DNA of 64,000 nt from Chondrosia reniformis. Taxonomy: Eukaryota; Porifera; Demospongiae; Chondrillida; Chondrillidae. Shown here in pieces: positions 15,091 to 25,545 of the stretch. Numbering within the stretch: position 1 is the stretch's first letter; each line of letters starts with the position of its first letter. The notes beneath the pieces were generated by a model. It was not told the DNA's origin. It made no database searches and saw only the letters and a list, made by a program, of their open reading frames with translations. Location of the stretch: the NCBI GenBank assembly GCA_947172415.1, contig OX359194.1:7979901-8043900 (forward strand), written 5' to 3'. The translations under genes were made by a program, and so were the position numbers.

Positions 15091-15814
15091 CGGGAGTTTC
15101 GTAATAATATAAATGGCCGACCTAGAGAAGGGAATATTGAAAATACGGTACTTTTATATGTATATTTTGAATGACGAGAACGCTTTTAAAGATTTTAATA
15201 CACATGGATATTCACTCTGTAATACTTGATTGTTTTGAAGTAGTATCTGTCCATATTATAATATATGGATGTCGCTAAAGTGAAAAATCGCCAATCGACT
15301 GCTAAAGAAACTCCAAAGGAAAAAAATTGGACCATACCGAACGCTACCATCCACGACGCTCAGAGGCCGGGATCGGTGGTAACGCTCTGCCGAGTTGAGC
15401 TTTGGGTGTCACTTGCGTGAGAAGAACCAGTTCTTCTCGATATGGCCGACTCATATGAATCCTAAGATATCAGATGCCAATCCCACATTACGTGGAACCC
15501 CCCCGAAATCCGGATTATTGGTGAGCACGTCTCTATGGCACCAACCGATTAGGAGACAGCTTCAGAGTCTAAGCGCTACCAACCTCTATGGGAACCGCAA
15601 CCACCATAGAGATGTGTCCAGGTAGGCCTACTATTATAAGGTTTTATCTTCTATTTAAATAAAGTAATTGCCTATGAAAACGCTTGTGGTTGGCGAATCT
15701 TCAATACTTTAGAATAGGGTATTTTTCGATCTGCAGTAACTCGGGTCTCCTTTTTTGAAATTTTACAAAACTAGCAGGATATACTGTATAGCTATATGTG
15801 CATACAGCCAAGAG
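15091..15814 (+). repeat. Cassette copy 1 inside the satellite
   Basis: A 724-bp non-satellite segment with satellite on both sides. It is nearly identical to copy 2 (17250-17973) and related to copy 3 (56395-57479). It holds an upstream frame of 51 codons from ATG 15265, then an exon-like frame ending at a splice-donor-like CAG|GTAGGC at 15620-15625. After that comes an AT-rich tail. It may be a duplicated promoter plus first exon of a gene, or the body of a non-autonomous mobile element. No transposase, terminal inverted repeats or poly-A tail is visible. Confidence 0.85.
15455..15620 (+). pseudogene. Exon-like frame in cassette copy 1, donor at its 3' end
   Basis: The frame opens at ATG 15455 (MNPKISDANPTLRG...) and runs about 55 codons to CAG|GTAGGC, where a splice donor would end a first exon. 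An upstream ATG at 15442 begins MADSYES and hits a stop at once, because copies 1 and 2 lack two bases that copy 3 has after the GAATCC. The alternative ATG 13 bases further on lies in the frame that reads through the conserved segment, so the reading frame survives. No downstream exon was found and I do not recognise the protein. It may be an orphan first exon or a relic. Confidence 0.4.
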
Positions 15815-17249
15815 GTTTCAGCTTCATATCTTTCCAATTGACAGAGCTACGGCACTAAATGTACATTAGATTCTGCTATACAAATTTAATGTATGGTGAG
15901 AGATAGGGCAAATATGAGTGAACATCAAAATTTGTAAAACTCTTTGGATATGTTTTATGGATGTCTGTGAATGCTGACAGCCAGATTCAGCTTCACATCT
16001 TTCCAATTGACAGAGTTACAGCACTAAATGTACAATAGATTCTTGTATACAAATTTAATGTATGATGAGAGATAGGGCAAATATGAGTGAACATCAAAAT
16101 TTGTAAAACTCTTTGGATATGCTTTATGTATGTCTGTGAATGCTGACAACAAGTTTCAGCTTCACATCTTTCCAATTGACAGAGTTACAGCACTAAATGT
16201 ACATTAGATTCTTGTATACAAATTTAATGTATGGTGAGAGATAGGGCAAATATGAGTGAACATCAAAATTTGTAAAACTCTTTGGATATGTTTTATGGAT
16301 GTCTGTGAATGCTGACAGCCAGTTTCAGCTTCACATCTTTCCAATTGACAGAGTTACAGCACTAAATGTACAATAGATTCTTGCATACAAATTTAATGTA
16401 TGATGAGAGATAGGGCAAATATGAGTGAACATCAAAATTTGTAAAACTCTTTGGATATACTTTATGTATGTCTGTGAATGCTGGCAGCAAGTTTCAGCTT
16501 CACATCTTTCCAATTGACAGAGTTACAGCACTAAATGTATATTAGATTCTTGTATACAAATTTAATGTATGGTGAGAGATAGGGCAAATATGAGTGAACA
16601 TCAAAATTTGTAAAACTCTTTGGATATGTTTTATGGATGTCTCTGAATGCTGACAGAAAGTTTCAGCTTCACATCTTTCCAATTGACAGAGTTACAGCAC
16701 TAAATGTACATTAGATTCTTGTATACAAATTTAATGTATTTTGAGAGATAGGGCAAAAATGAGTGAACATCAAAATTTGTAAAACTCTTTGTATATGCTT
16801 TATGTATGTCTGTGAATGCTAACACCAAGTTTCAGCTTCACATCTTTCCAATTGACAGAGTTACAGCACTAAATGTACATTAGTTTCTTGTATACAAATT
16901 TAATGTATGGTGAGAGATAGGGCAAAAATGAGTGAACATCAAAATTTGTAAAACTCTTTGGATATGCTTTATGGATGTCTGTGAATGCTGACAACAGGTT
17001 TCAGCTCCACATCTTTCCAATTGACAGAGTTATTGAACTAAATGTACATTAGATTCTGCTATACAAATTTAATGTACGTATGGTGAGAGATAGGACAAAT
17101 ATGAGTGAACATCAAAATTTGTAAAACTCTTTGGATATGCTTTATGTATGTCTGTGAATGTTGACAAGAAGTTTCAGCTTCACATCTTTCCAATTGACAG
17201 AGTTACAGCACTAAATGTACATTAGATTCTTGTATAGAAATTTAATGTA
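15815..17249 (+). repeat. 169-bp satellite between cassettes 1 and 2
   Basis: About eight and a half monomers of the same satellite and orientation as 1-15090, including the TACGTATGGTGAG variant just before the second cassette, which also precedes the first cassette. Confidence 0.95.
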
Positions 17250-17973
17250 CGGGAGTTTCGTAATAATATAAATGGCCGACCTAGAGAAGGGAATATTGAA
17301 AATACGGTACTTTTATATGTATATTTTGAATGACGAGAACGCTTTTAAAGATTTTAATACACATGGATATTCACTCTGTAATACTTGATTGTTTTGAAGT
17401 AGTATCTGTCCATATTATAATATATGGATGTCGCTAAAGTGAAAAATCGCCAATCGACTGCTAAAGAAACTCCAAAGGAAAAAAATTGGACCATACCGAA
17501 CGCTACCATCCACGACGCTCAGAGGCCGGGATCGGTGGTAACGCTCTGCCGAGTTGAGCTTTGGGTGTCACTTGCGTGAGAAGAACCAGTTCTTCTCGAT
17601 ATGGCCGACTCATATGAATCCTAAGATATCAGATGCCAATCCCACATTACGTGGAACCCCCCCGAAATCCGGATTATTGGTGAGCACGTCTCTATGGCAC
17701 CAACCGATTAGGAGACAGCTTCAGAGTCTAAGCGCTACCAACCTCTATGGGAACCGCAACCACCATAGAGATGTGTCCAGGTAGGCCTACTATTATAAGG
17801 TTTTATCTTCTATTTAAATAAAGTAATTGCCTATGAAAACGCTTGTGGTTGGCGAATCTTCAATACTTTAGAATAGGGTATTTTTCGATCTGCAGTAACT
17901 CGGGTATCCTTTTTTGAAATTTTACAAAACTAGCAGGATATACTGTATAGCTATATGTGCATACAGCCAAGAG
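17250..17973 (+). repeat. Cassette copy 2 inside the satellite
   Basis: Nearly identical to copy 1 (one visible change near the 3' end: GGTCTCC to GGTATCC), offset by 2159 bp. The monomers just before both cassettes share rare variants (AGGACAAATATGAG, GTTGACAAGAAG), so cassette and neighbouring satellite were duplicated together. It carries the same exon-like frame (ATG at 17614, donor at 17779) and the same two-base loss as copy 1. Confidence 0.88.
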
Positions 17974-18386
17974 GTTTCAGCTTCATATCTTTCCAATTGA
18001 CAGAGTTACGGCACTAAATGTAGATTAGATTCTTGTATACAAATTTAATGTATGGTGAGAGATAGGACAAATATGAGTGAACATCAAAATTTGTAAAACT
18101 CTTTGGATATGTTTTATGGATGTCTCTGAATGCTGACAACAAGTTTCAGCTTCACATCTTTCCAATTGACAGAGTTACAGCACTAAATGTATATTAGATT
18201 CTGCTATACAAATTTAATGTATGGTGAGAGATAGGGCAAATATGAGTGAACATCAAAATTTGTAAAACTCTTTGGATATGCTTTATGGATGTCTGTGAAT
18301 GCTGACAGCCAGTTTCAGCTTCACATCTTTCCAATTGACAGAGTTACAGCACTAAATGTACATTAGATTCTTGTATACAAATTTAA
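17974..18386 (+). repeat. End of the 169-bp satellite array
   Basis: About two and a half monomers of the satellite. The array stops abruptly at AATTTAA/GCACC, where an unrelated repeat containing TAAGCACC begins. Confidence 0.93.
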
Positions 18387-19285
18387 GCACCAGCTATACT
18401 TTATTATAAGTAACAACGCCGAGTTAGCATACTCACGCCAAGTTACTTGAGGTTTTCGTTCGTATTTTCTTTCTTTAAAGGCCTACAGTAAATCCAGAGT
18501 TGACTTAAAGAGGAAGAACATAGATTTTGGAAAGCGTTATGTTTGAAGGTTCGATTAATAGCCCGGGGTCTAGCTGTTCTTCAAGCGATGATTAAAGCTT
18601 TTACTTCTGTATTTAGGCTTATAAATGGAACGAAACCTTGAACGACGATGTAGACAGTTTTGTTTTAATCCGCTTAGGACAGAAAAGCGTCGAATTTGTG
18701 GGTAAGCCTGCTAATCTTCAGTGTCTACCATAATGATGATCATTAATGAATTAATACGAATAATAGCAAGATGACTGATAATAAAAGTAGATAAGGTACA
18801 AATTAGTCGTGTATACGTAGCATAGGATGGTGCTTTGGGGGCGATTGGTAGCCACCTGAATACACTTAATTGTTCTGTTAGTGCTTGCCGGTGCTTAGGG
18901 CAAAAAGTGACTTAAGCACCGGCAAGCTTCTATGATGGGCGTAGGACAGTTGGCAACCACCTGGACCCCCTCAACTGTCAGTCTGGGGCTTGCTGGTGCT
19001 TAGAGCAAAAAGTGACTTAAGCACCGGCAAGCTTCTAAGATGGGCGTAGGACAGTTGGCAGACACCTGGATCCCCTTAACTGTCAGTCTCTTTCCATTCC
19101 CTTTTGCCATTTGCAAAGCGAAAGAAATAACTAAGGTGTTCTATAACGTATGTATTGTTTTATTACGGCTACTTTAACACAGCTATGTGTACAGAGTTTG
19201 TAAGCTGGTGCTTATATCGATGTACCGTTCTACTTATATTATATTTATATAAATTTAATATAATTCTTGACGGTGCTTAACCACT
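18383..19285. repeat. Hairpin-bearing repeat with TAAGCACC cores
   Basis: The 8-mer TAAGCACC or its complement occurs at 18384(+), 18890(-), 18913(+), 18995(-), 19018(+), 19207(-) and 19272(-). Two of the pairs form near-perfect hairpins: arms 18883-18897 and 18913-18927 (15 bp, perfect, 15-nt loop), and arms 18988-19002 and 19018-19032 (one mismatch). The hairpins and the following GTAGGACAGTTGGCA block repeat at about 105 bp. The outermost copies read TAAGCACCAGC at 18384 and GCTGGTGCTTA inverted at 19204, as the terminal inverted repeats of a non-autonomous DNA element would. No gene is seen in this stretch; 19285-19440 is AT-rich with nothing recognisable. Confidence 0.6.
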
Positions 19286-19474
19286 TTTGTATACACTTTA
19301 ATAGCTCACTTTTTGTGTACTGTTATGTTCCGTTACTGGTACTGATACTTTAGCTACTGCGTAATTTATTTAGCAATCAAAATCAACTCTAAATAACAGT
19401 TATATATATACATATATATACATTTAAATCCCTGTAAAAAAATTCTTGTGCAGACAGGGTAAGTTCAGGGTTGT

Positions 19475-19795
19475 TTAGGAGACCAGAGTATATCCATTTA
19501 AATGCTGTCTGCGTTGCATGGGACATACTGTCAAAGAATTAGGAGAAACCAGAATAGCATTTGGGGTGAGGGCCAGCTGCTTAGTGTCATTGGTTACAGA
19601 GACAATTTGCTGCAATATCAGTTGCGTGGATAGTCCATCATGATTACTGGCAAGGGGAATAAAAATGAAGATGCTGTTTCCTTCGAGGGCTGTGCCAACA
19701 GAAATATCTCTGTCTGAGTCAACTATGATGAACTTTCCTGCATAGGGTCCATTTTCTACTCTCAGTTGCACCTTATTTTCTGCATGAATTTGGCA
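19475..19795 (-). pseudogene. Small beta-rich domain exon, copy A (3' exon of a collagen-like gene)
   Basis: A minus-strand exon beginning after an acceptor (TTTAG at 19796-19800) and ending at the stop at 19475. It encodes about 106 residues beginning CQIHAENKVQLRV, with RVENGPYAGKFIIVDSD and later KQLALTPN. The same pattern (RV-D/E-x-G-x-x-x-GK-Y/F...) occurs in copy B (24173-24412) and, on the plus strand, in the exon ending at 23773, where KYLAFNPD matches KQLALTPN. The alternating hydrophobic pattern suggests a beta-trefoil-like or lectin-like fold, but that is inference. Upstream on this strand is a frameshifted collagen-like segment, so this copy may be broken. Confidence 0.45.
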
Positions 19796-19857
19796 CTAAA
19801 GTGAACACGTGCCATCTTCTCCAATATTTCCGTTTGCTTTTCATTTTTAGGACCACT

Positions 19858-20018
19858 CACTTTGACCAGCAAGTTTGAATGGAAGTGCTCTTGATGATAA
19901 GATGTGACAAAGACATTCTACTTCTGGTCCCCTAGGTCCTTCTGGTCCCCCAGGTCCTCCAGGTCCTTCTGGTCCTTTAGTCCTCCAGGTCCCCCAGGTC
20001 CTCCGGGTCCTGTATGTA
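19858..20018 (-). pseudogene. Collagen-like Gly-X-Y segment with a frameshift
   Basis: On the minus strand an acceptor-like ACAG (20019-20022) precedes a run of GGA-CC-rich triplets that translate as Gly-X-Y repeats (GPGGPGGPGG in one frame, then GPEGPGGPGGPEGPRGPE in the next). The frame changes where GGACT-AAAGG stands instead of the expected GGACCTAAAGG, that is, one C appears to be missing. The segment ends in a Cys-containing tail (VECLCHI) and an AAA|GTGAGT donor near 19857. This is either a pseudogene or a sequencing error. Copy B at 24.2-24.5 kb keeps the flanks but has no collagen repeats. Short Gly-X-Y proteins joined to a C-terminal beta domain exist in sponges and other animals; the assignment here is tentative. 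Confidence 0.45.
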
Positions 20019-20085
20019 GCAATAGTAGAGTTGGTATAAATACGCTGTTTTGTTACTTGTCCTGATGTCTTGGCCATCCAGGTCC

Positions 20086-21430
20086 ACTATTGTAGCATAG
20101 TAAAATTGTGCTGTGGTTTTGAGCAATTGTTCCTTTCCATAGAAATGTGCATGCTATTTAGGACTGTGAGACCTTATAATTATGATCTACAAAAAGGAAG
20201 GAAGAATTTATTTTGTATTTTGTATATGATTATGCCTGTCACTTTGTGCTGTACAACCTGCTACATCAAGAGTAATGATTTAGCAGTTATCCATTTAAAG
20301 GCTGAGATTAATAAACTAATCATCTCTGGCTGCTATATTTAGAAGTTACATCATAGATAAGCTATAGTTTATGGTTACATTGATTATTTTATGCTTTCAT
20401 TTACTGATCATGGATGAGGAAGAGGATGGTGATCTTTGCTGTCTTAGTTCCATAGGATGTTAGATAAACATCTACCACTCAGTTCACAGGCTATTGGAAT
20501 GTGTCCTAATAAGGACTAAACAGCTGTCTATGGTCTGGTCATCTTTAAGGGGAGACTCTGGTTTCCATGGAGTGCAAACTTTGGTTCCATATGTTAGTTC
20601 ATTGTGCTCCTTCATACAAGTGTGCTGCTAAAATGTTTACATGTCATATTTCTGCTATATATGTTTTTTTAAAATCTGACGCTCTACCTAACCCAGTAAT
20701 TGAAGACAGAATGGTTGCTTTTATCATAGCTGTGGAGTATATAAATAGTAATCTCTTCATCTGTTGACTGGTAGAATCCTTCTTCCTTCACGTCCTAGTG
20801 GGAATACTAACCGTTTGCATCAAAGTCCAGAGTTCCTAAATTGAGTTCCTAAAGATGAGGCCTATTGTGGATTGAGGTAGTAAGGCTATACCCATTCAGT
20901 CCTTAGGATTGGGAAGACTGAAATAGCATTATTGTGGAAGAGAATGTATTGTGTTAGATATTTGATTATATTATCCTCATTAGTACAGTAATTATTAATT
21001 GATGCTTAAATTAGATAGAAGATCATTTGCAATATTGTTGTAATTTAGGAATTATGGATCAAATTAATGTTTTAAAGTTGTTATAATTCATTACTATATA
21101 ATTGACACTTCCTAGAATGTATTGAAAGTAACCGAGTTGTTAGAATGAGAGGTTATGTATTTAATTATTGTTGCAACACAAGACGACTAATTAGATTTAC
21201 AAAAGGAGGCAACAAAATTTGAATGGTAGTGTTCCGTGAACCCTGAATGATCATGCACGCACAAATGTTGAGTTCTGAACTGACGAGAAGTGCACTCCTT
21301 CATTATAAAACTGTTGTATATTTGAGAGACCAAATGAATTAGATTTCTTTAACCTGCATTGTTAAATGTTTACATTTCAATGTGTGTAAACAGGTTTTGA
21401 ATTGGTAGTGAATTACTTTACAAATTGTAA
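20086..21430. other. Intergenic stretch, no gene seen
   Basis: AT-rich sequence with stops in all frames every few tens of codons. The few longer frames (for example 20070-20342 on the plus strand) lack splice context and recognisable motifs, so none is called. No tandem repeat is seen. Confidence 0.5.
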
Positions 21431-21444
21431 AAGTGTATGCTGTT

Positions 21445-21982
21445 ATGTGGCAGGTATTGAGAGGTGTGTCTGGAGGTGAAGTATTGACTGAGAAACTGCT
21501 TCAACTTGCTAGTCAGCGTGTTTTCAGATGTCTTGAGGAAGAGGAAGATGAAAGTAAGAAAACTGCCATACTGGTGGAGGTGCCACCACAGGTTATTGAG
21601 TGGATCACTAAACAAGTCAGTGAAGTGAAATGTCTTAATTTAATAGATATTTTCTTCTTAAAGACCTTCCAAAGCTCTATGAATTATCTCAAATGATTTA
21701 TTAGTTTACAGAAAATGGTTGTGGTTTAGGCATAGAGATCTGATAGTGATATCATCATTAGTGCTGGTTACTATAAAATGTATATTTATGTATATATTAC
21801 TCTTCTATTGTATCTAGGGAACCATCAAAATTATTGAGGACTTTCCTCTTCAGACAAGTTCTTGGAAAGATGCTCGTATTTTGATAAATTCAATTTCAAA
21901 CAGCTGTTCTCTGACACCTCAACAGCAAACAATTATACAAAACCTGAAGCTAATTATCAATAGTTTTTACACTGATTTATGA
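21445..21982 (+). CDS. Unassigned two-exon gene or gene fragment
   Basis: Two plus-strand exons join in phase. The first runs from ATG 21445 (or from an acceptor GGCAG with exon start 21454) to 21615, before GTCAGT. The second runs from 21818 after TCTAG to the TGA at 21980-21982. The joined frame encodes about 112 residues, with an acidic run (LEEEEDESKK), a hydrophobic stretch (TAILVEVPPQVIEW), and a C-terminal part that ends FYTDL. If the first exon is internal, earlier exons should lie upstream, but none was identified. I do not recognise the family. The clean phase-0 junction and lack of stops in both exons support coding; short length and no homology argue for caution. Confidence 0.4.
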
Positions 21983-23052
21983 ATTATATGTGACAACTGT
22001 CTTTTTATGCTATTCAGAATTCATTTATACTATTGAATATGTAAAATGTGAAAAATTCCATGTGAGCAAATTTTCTCCTGTGATAATTTCCCACTATAAT
22101 TATGGTTTCTTGCTGCTATTCATAGGAGTATGGAGCTGATGATCAATGTAATGTACATAATCGGCTTCCCATGCACGTTCACTATGGTAACACTACTGTT
22201 CTATTGACATACATAATTTCTGATTTTTAAACACATTTACTAGCTTCAGTGCTGCATTTAAGATATATCGAGCCAGGTCACACTTTGATTCAATTTGACA
22301 TTATTATATACATAGCACATGCATATTAAAACATGTATAACAGCTAATTCAATCAGTGAATGAATGCGCTCTGTACTTTTGGCTTGTATATAACTTAGGA
22401 AACTCTGTGGGATGGTCATGAATATATATAATAAGTAATTATAATTGATATCTCCACTTTAGATCTTAAAGAACAAGCAAGTATATAAATGCTCCACTCC
22501 AGAGTAGATTTGTCAACACATCGAGAGGTTGCTGCAAATCTCAGATCTTACAAGATACTTAAGTGTTTTTGTGTTCAAAGACCAGAAATATGAGTATTTC
22601 TCACTATCTACAGAGTCATTCTACTGATATTGACAATCTTGTACGTGTTCTTGAGGATAATACCCTGAAAGCCAGTGGATGTATTGGCGGTTAGATTTAA
22701 ACAAGCATACACTCATGCATGTATCCCAGTATTGTACAAGTATCTATATATATAATTATACAAGTATTTACCATGCACTTGGCCTGTGCAAAGGCTATAT
22801 ATATAATGTTAAGCAAAAAATAATCGCTGGAAAGTATTATGCCTTGGATGACTGGGAGACGATCACTGGTTGCCAATTTAATAGGACTGCGGTCCCCCAA
22901 CCAAGACTAGACTTCAGTCACTTGGCTGATTGGCGTAATACTATCCAGTGATTATTTTTTACTCATCAAATATTAACCAATATAATATATATAGACAAAA
23001 TGTAATACAATGTAAAGAAATGAAGTGACAGGGAGTATTTGTTGCTATCATA
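21983..23052. other. Intergenic or intronic stretch with weak exon-like pieces
   Basis: Mostly AT-rich and stop-dense. Three weak exon-like pieces were noted on the plus strand: about 22126-22186 after TCATAG, about 22491-22594, and about 22612-22680 after TCTACAG. They do not join into one supported model, so no gene is called. Confidence 0.35.
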
Positions 23053-23393
23053 ATGAGATACTGATAGTGAGTAACAGCAAGGATTCTTTAGATGGAACTA
23101 TTCAACCCGAAGGTCTTCATCAGCAATATGATACAAGAGTAAAGAAGAGGGAAAGTAAAGGAAGCCATCAAAATATGGCCCACCCCTTGCTTGGGACCCT
23201 GAGGTATCCCTACCCTTTTTGGAATGACTTTTTAATCAGATGCTAATTAATAAATTCATTTTTAGCTTCATTTATTATGTCAGCCAACTTCTATATAAGC
23301 ACCACCCCTATCATGTTGCTGATGAAGACCTTTGGGTTGAAACATTCTATATAAGATTCATGTTGCTGCTGCTTAAGAATCTCAGTATCTCAA
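23053..23393. mobile_element. MITE-like element with inverted ends
   Basis: The left part contains TTCAACCCGAAGGTCTTCATC (23101-23121) followed by CAGCAATATGA. The right part contains the inverted match TCATGTTGCTGATGAAGACC then TTTGGGTTGAA (23311-23341). Outside these, GAGATACTGA on the left (about 23056) matches an inverted copy near 23385. The two ends together make degenerate terminal inverted repeats of about 75 bp around a 190-bp core without coding potential. That is the structure of a non-autonomous DNA transposon. Target-site duplications were not established. Confidence 0.55.
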
Positions 23394-23431
23394 TGTAAAG
23401 GAATATATTATAGAAAATTCCCTAATTCTTA

Positions 23432-23773
23432 GATTCTGGAACACAATTTATAATTGAACCTGTGAATGAAGATAATGTGCTAATTAGAGTTGATGATGGC
23501 AAACACAAAGGGAAATATGTTAAAATCCACAATGATTCTAAGAAGTTGAAAGTGGGCACCCAGGAGTCTGGCTATAACACATGCACTTTTGCAATGATTA
23601 CTCTTCCAGGCGACATTACACTATTTCAATTGCCTGATTCCAATCCAACCAAATACTTGGCCTTTAACCCTGATCAGACCTGGGAAGAGAGTCCTTATGT
23701 GCCAGCAGCAAAGTTCACCAAGACTCGAACTGAATCCACAACACCAGCTATGGATAAAGCATGTAAGGATTAG
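23432..23773 (+). CDS. Terminal exon encoding a small beta-rich domain
   Basis: A plus-strand exon opening after the acceptor TTCTTAG (exon start about 23432) and running without stops to TAG at 23771-23773. It encodes about 113 residues starting DSGTQFIIEPVNEDN, then VLIRVDDGKHKGKYVKI and KYLAFNPDQTW. It is related to the minus-strand copies at 19475-19795 and 24173-24412 but more diverged, and its frame is intact. An ATG at 23467 lies inside the exon, so it could also be a single-exon gene. Upstream exons were not found. The fold may be beta-trefoil-like; this rests only on the hydrophobic pattern. Function unknown. Confidence 0.5.
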   Translation, partial: DSGTQFIIEPVNEDNVLIRVDDGKHKGKYVKIHNDSKKLKVGTQESGYNTCTFAMITLPGDITLFQLPDSNPTKYLAFNPDQTWEESPYVPAAKFTKTRTESTTPAMDKACKD

Positions 23774-24172
23774 GCAGCTCCAAAGTGGCCTCCCAGCAGT
23801 AAAGGAACAATTAAACAATTCATATACTTAGTTTTAGGAGCAGTGCATGCATGCTGCTAGCTGCATAGGAATAGGCCTTTAGTTCCATGGACTTTGACAT
23901 AGTTTAGGGAGCCAGCTGTATGTACTGTACTTAGTTATTAATTCAATTGCAAGGAGCTGAAACTAATCATTGAGATTATGAATCATAAATATATATTAAG
24001 AGCACTTGCATATATACGGCATTTGTATACGGCATATGGTTATTATTATGTCATAAAGTGATGATCATATGCATGGATCAGAATTACTTACTACCCACGC
24101 ATATATATACAGACACATATGTTCTTACAATTGAACATGCAACATTAATTTATTAAGCAATCAAAATCATCT

Positions 24173-24430
24173 CTAAATAACAGTTATATATAATATTACA
24201 TTAAAAGCCCTGTAAAATTTTTCTTGTGCATTAATAATTATCAAATGCTGCATGACCATCACTGCTAAAAATAGTCCATCACAATTACTGGCAAGGGGAA
24301 TAAAAATGAAGATGCTGTTTCCTTCGAGGGCTGTGCCAACAGAAATATCTCTGTTCGAGTCAACTATGATGAACTTTCCTGCATAGGGTCCATTTTCTAC
24401 TCTCAGTTGCACCTCATTTTCTGCATGAAT
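24173..24430 (-). pseudogene. Small beta-rich domain exon, copy B (truncated)
   Basis: A near-identical duplicate of the first part of copy A (MQLRVENGPYAGKF at about 24412), sharing the upstream flank to about 24545 as well. After SNCDGL the sequence departs from copy A and ends at a different stop, so the C-terminal half of the domain is lost. The collagen-like stretch present beside copy A is absent here. The most likely reading is a partial duplication that has decayed. Confidence 0.5.
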
Positions 24431-24545
24431 TTGGCACTAAAGTGAACACTGTGCCATCTTCTCCAATATTTCCATTTGCTTTTACATTTTAGGACCACTC
24501 ACTTTGACCAGCAAGTTTGAATGGAAGTGCTCTTGATAAGATGAA

Positions 24546-24900
24546 ACAAGACATTCTAATAAGAATAAACTATTTATTGATAAGTTCTAGCTGATTTGCA
24601 ACAACAGAGCAATTAATCTCTATTCTATAGAACATCTACGTAGCTCTGATCCGGTTTATGTTAACATATAGTTTTAATATCCTAATGCCTAAAATCATAA
24701 TATTTACGTATATACAAGTAGTGACGGGATATCAACCTACATATATATTATTTAACAGATATAGGAAATCAAACTTATATACATAATAACAAACTGCTGT
24801 AAATGTGAATGTTTAGTATATACAATGTCCTAACAATAAACTTTATTTGAGTTGTCTATATATATACAATATACCCCGTTGCCAGGGCAACCGCCGGGAT
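24546..24900. other. AT-rich intergenic stretch
   Basis: No coding frame or recognisable repeat. Several ATATAT tracts. Confidence 0.5.
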
Positions 24901-24909
24901 ATAACAGTA

Positions 24910-24984
24910 TTTAAGAAGCTATATACTGCCCTCGGATTCTTAAATTCTGTTTAAGAAGCTATATACTGCCATCGGATTCTTAAA
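24910..24984 (+). repeat. Two direct copies of a 35-bp sequence
   Basis: Copies at 24910-24944 and 24950-24984 share TTTAAGAAGCTATATACTGC and a following TCGGATTCTTAAA, with one difference (CCCTCGG against CCATCGG). Each copy also has near-palindromic ends (TTTAAGAA...TTCTTAAA). Confidence 0.8.
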
Positions 24985-25027
24985 GTCCCGCCAAAATAAC
25001 GATAAGAAGCTTCGGAGTATATATCAC

Positions 25028-25125
25028 TTATACCACGGCGCTTCAGTGTATATGGGTTTATATACGTACTCGCCCTCGTGACTCGTATGTATAAAACCCA
25101 TATACACTGAAGCGCCGTGGTATAA
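25028..25125. repeat. Palindrome with about 40-bp arms
   Basis: The left arm starts TTATACCACGGCGCTTCAGT (25028-25047) and the right arm ends ACTGAAGCGCCGTGGTATAA (25106-25125), an exact inverted match that continues inward through TGTATATGGGTTT and AAACCCATATACA. The loop is about 18 nt. The terminal part of a transposon or a regulatory hairpin could give this. No gene lies across it. Confidence 0.85.
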
Positions 25126-25545
25126 CTAATACATATACTATTATCATCTCCCATTATCCATTATCTTATCCATGACCATGGGTATATATGTTCATAACAT
25201 TTAGATGGCCAAATTAATGCTTTGCTTCTATAGCAATTACTTGTCTGTTATTCTGAAAATGTACCATGGCAACAACTAATTAACAACATTGCCATAGTAA
25301 TAGATGAGAATGTACATAATTCATCAAATGGTTCCACTAATTTATACAGTATATATAATTCATAATGTATAATAAAATAAACAATTTTACATTAAAACAT
25401 GTTCCATTCAAATGTACACTGTATATCTCACTACATGCAGTAACTGCTAAGAGTGATTAGAGCATTTAATATAAGCAAAACCAGCTATATATCGTTTTTA
25501 CCAAGCATTTGACCTAATCATACTAATTGTACAAGAATTAGTCAA

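Noticed and set aside
15993-16513. Minus-strand 60-codon frames (MERCEAETCCQHSQTY) as genes
   Set aside because: They are repeated satellite monomers read on the opposite strand.
1-18386. CRISPR array
   Set aside because: Monomers are contiguous 169-bp tandem units without unique spacers, in eukaryotic sequence.
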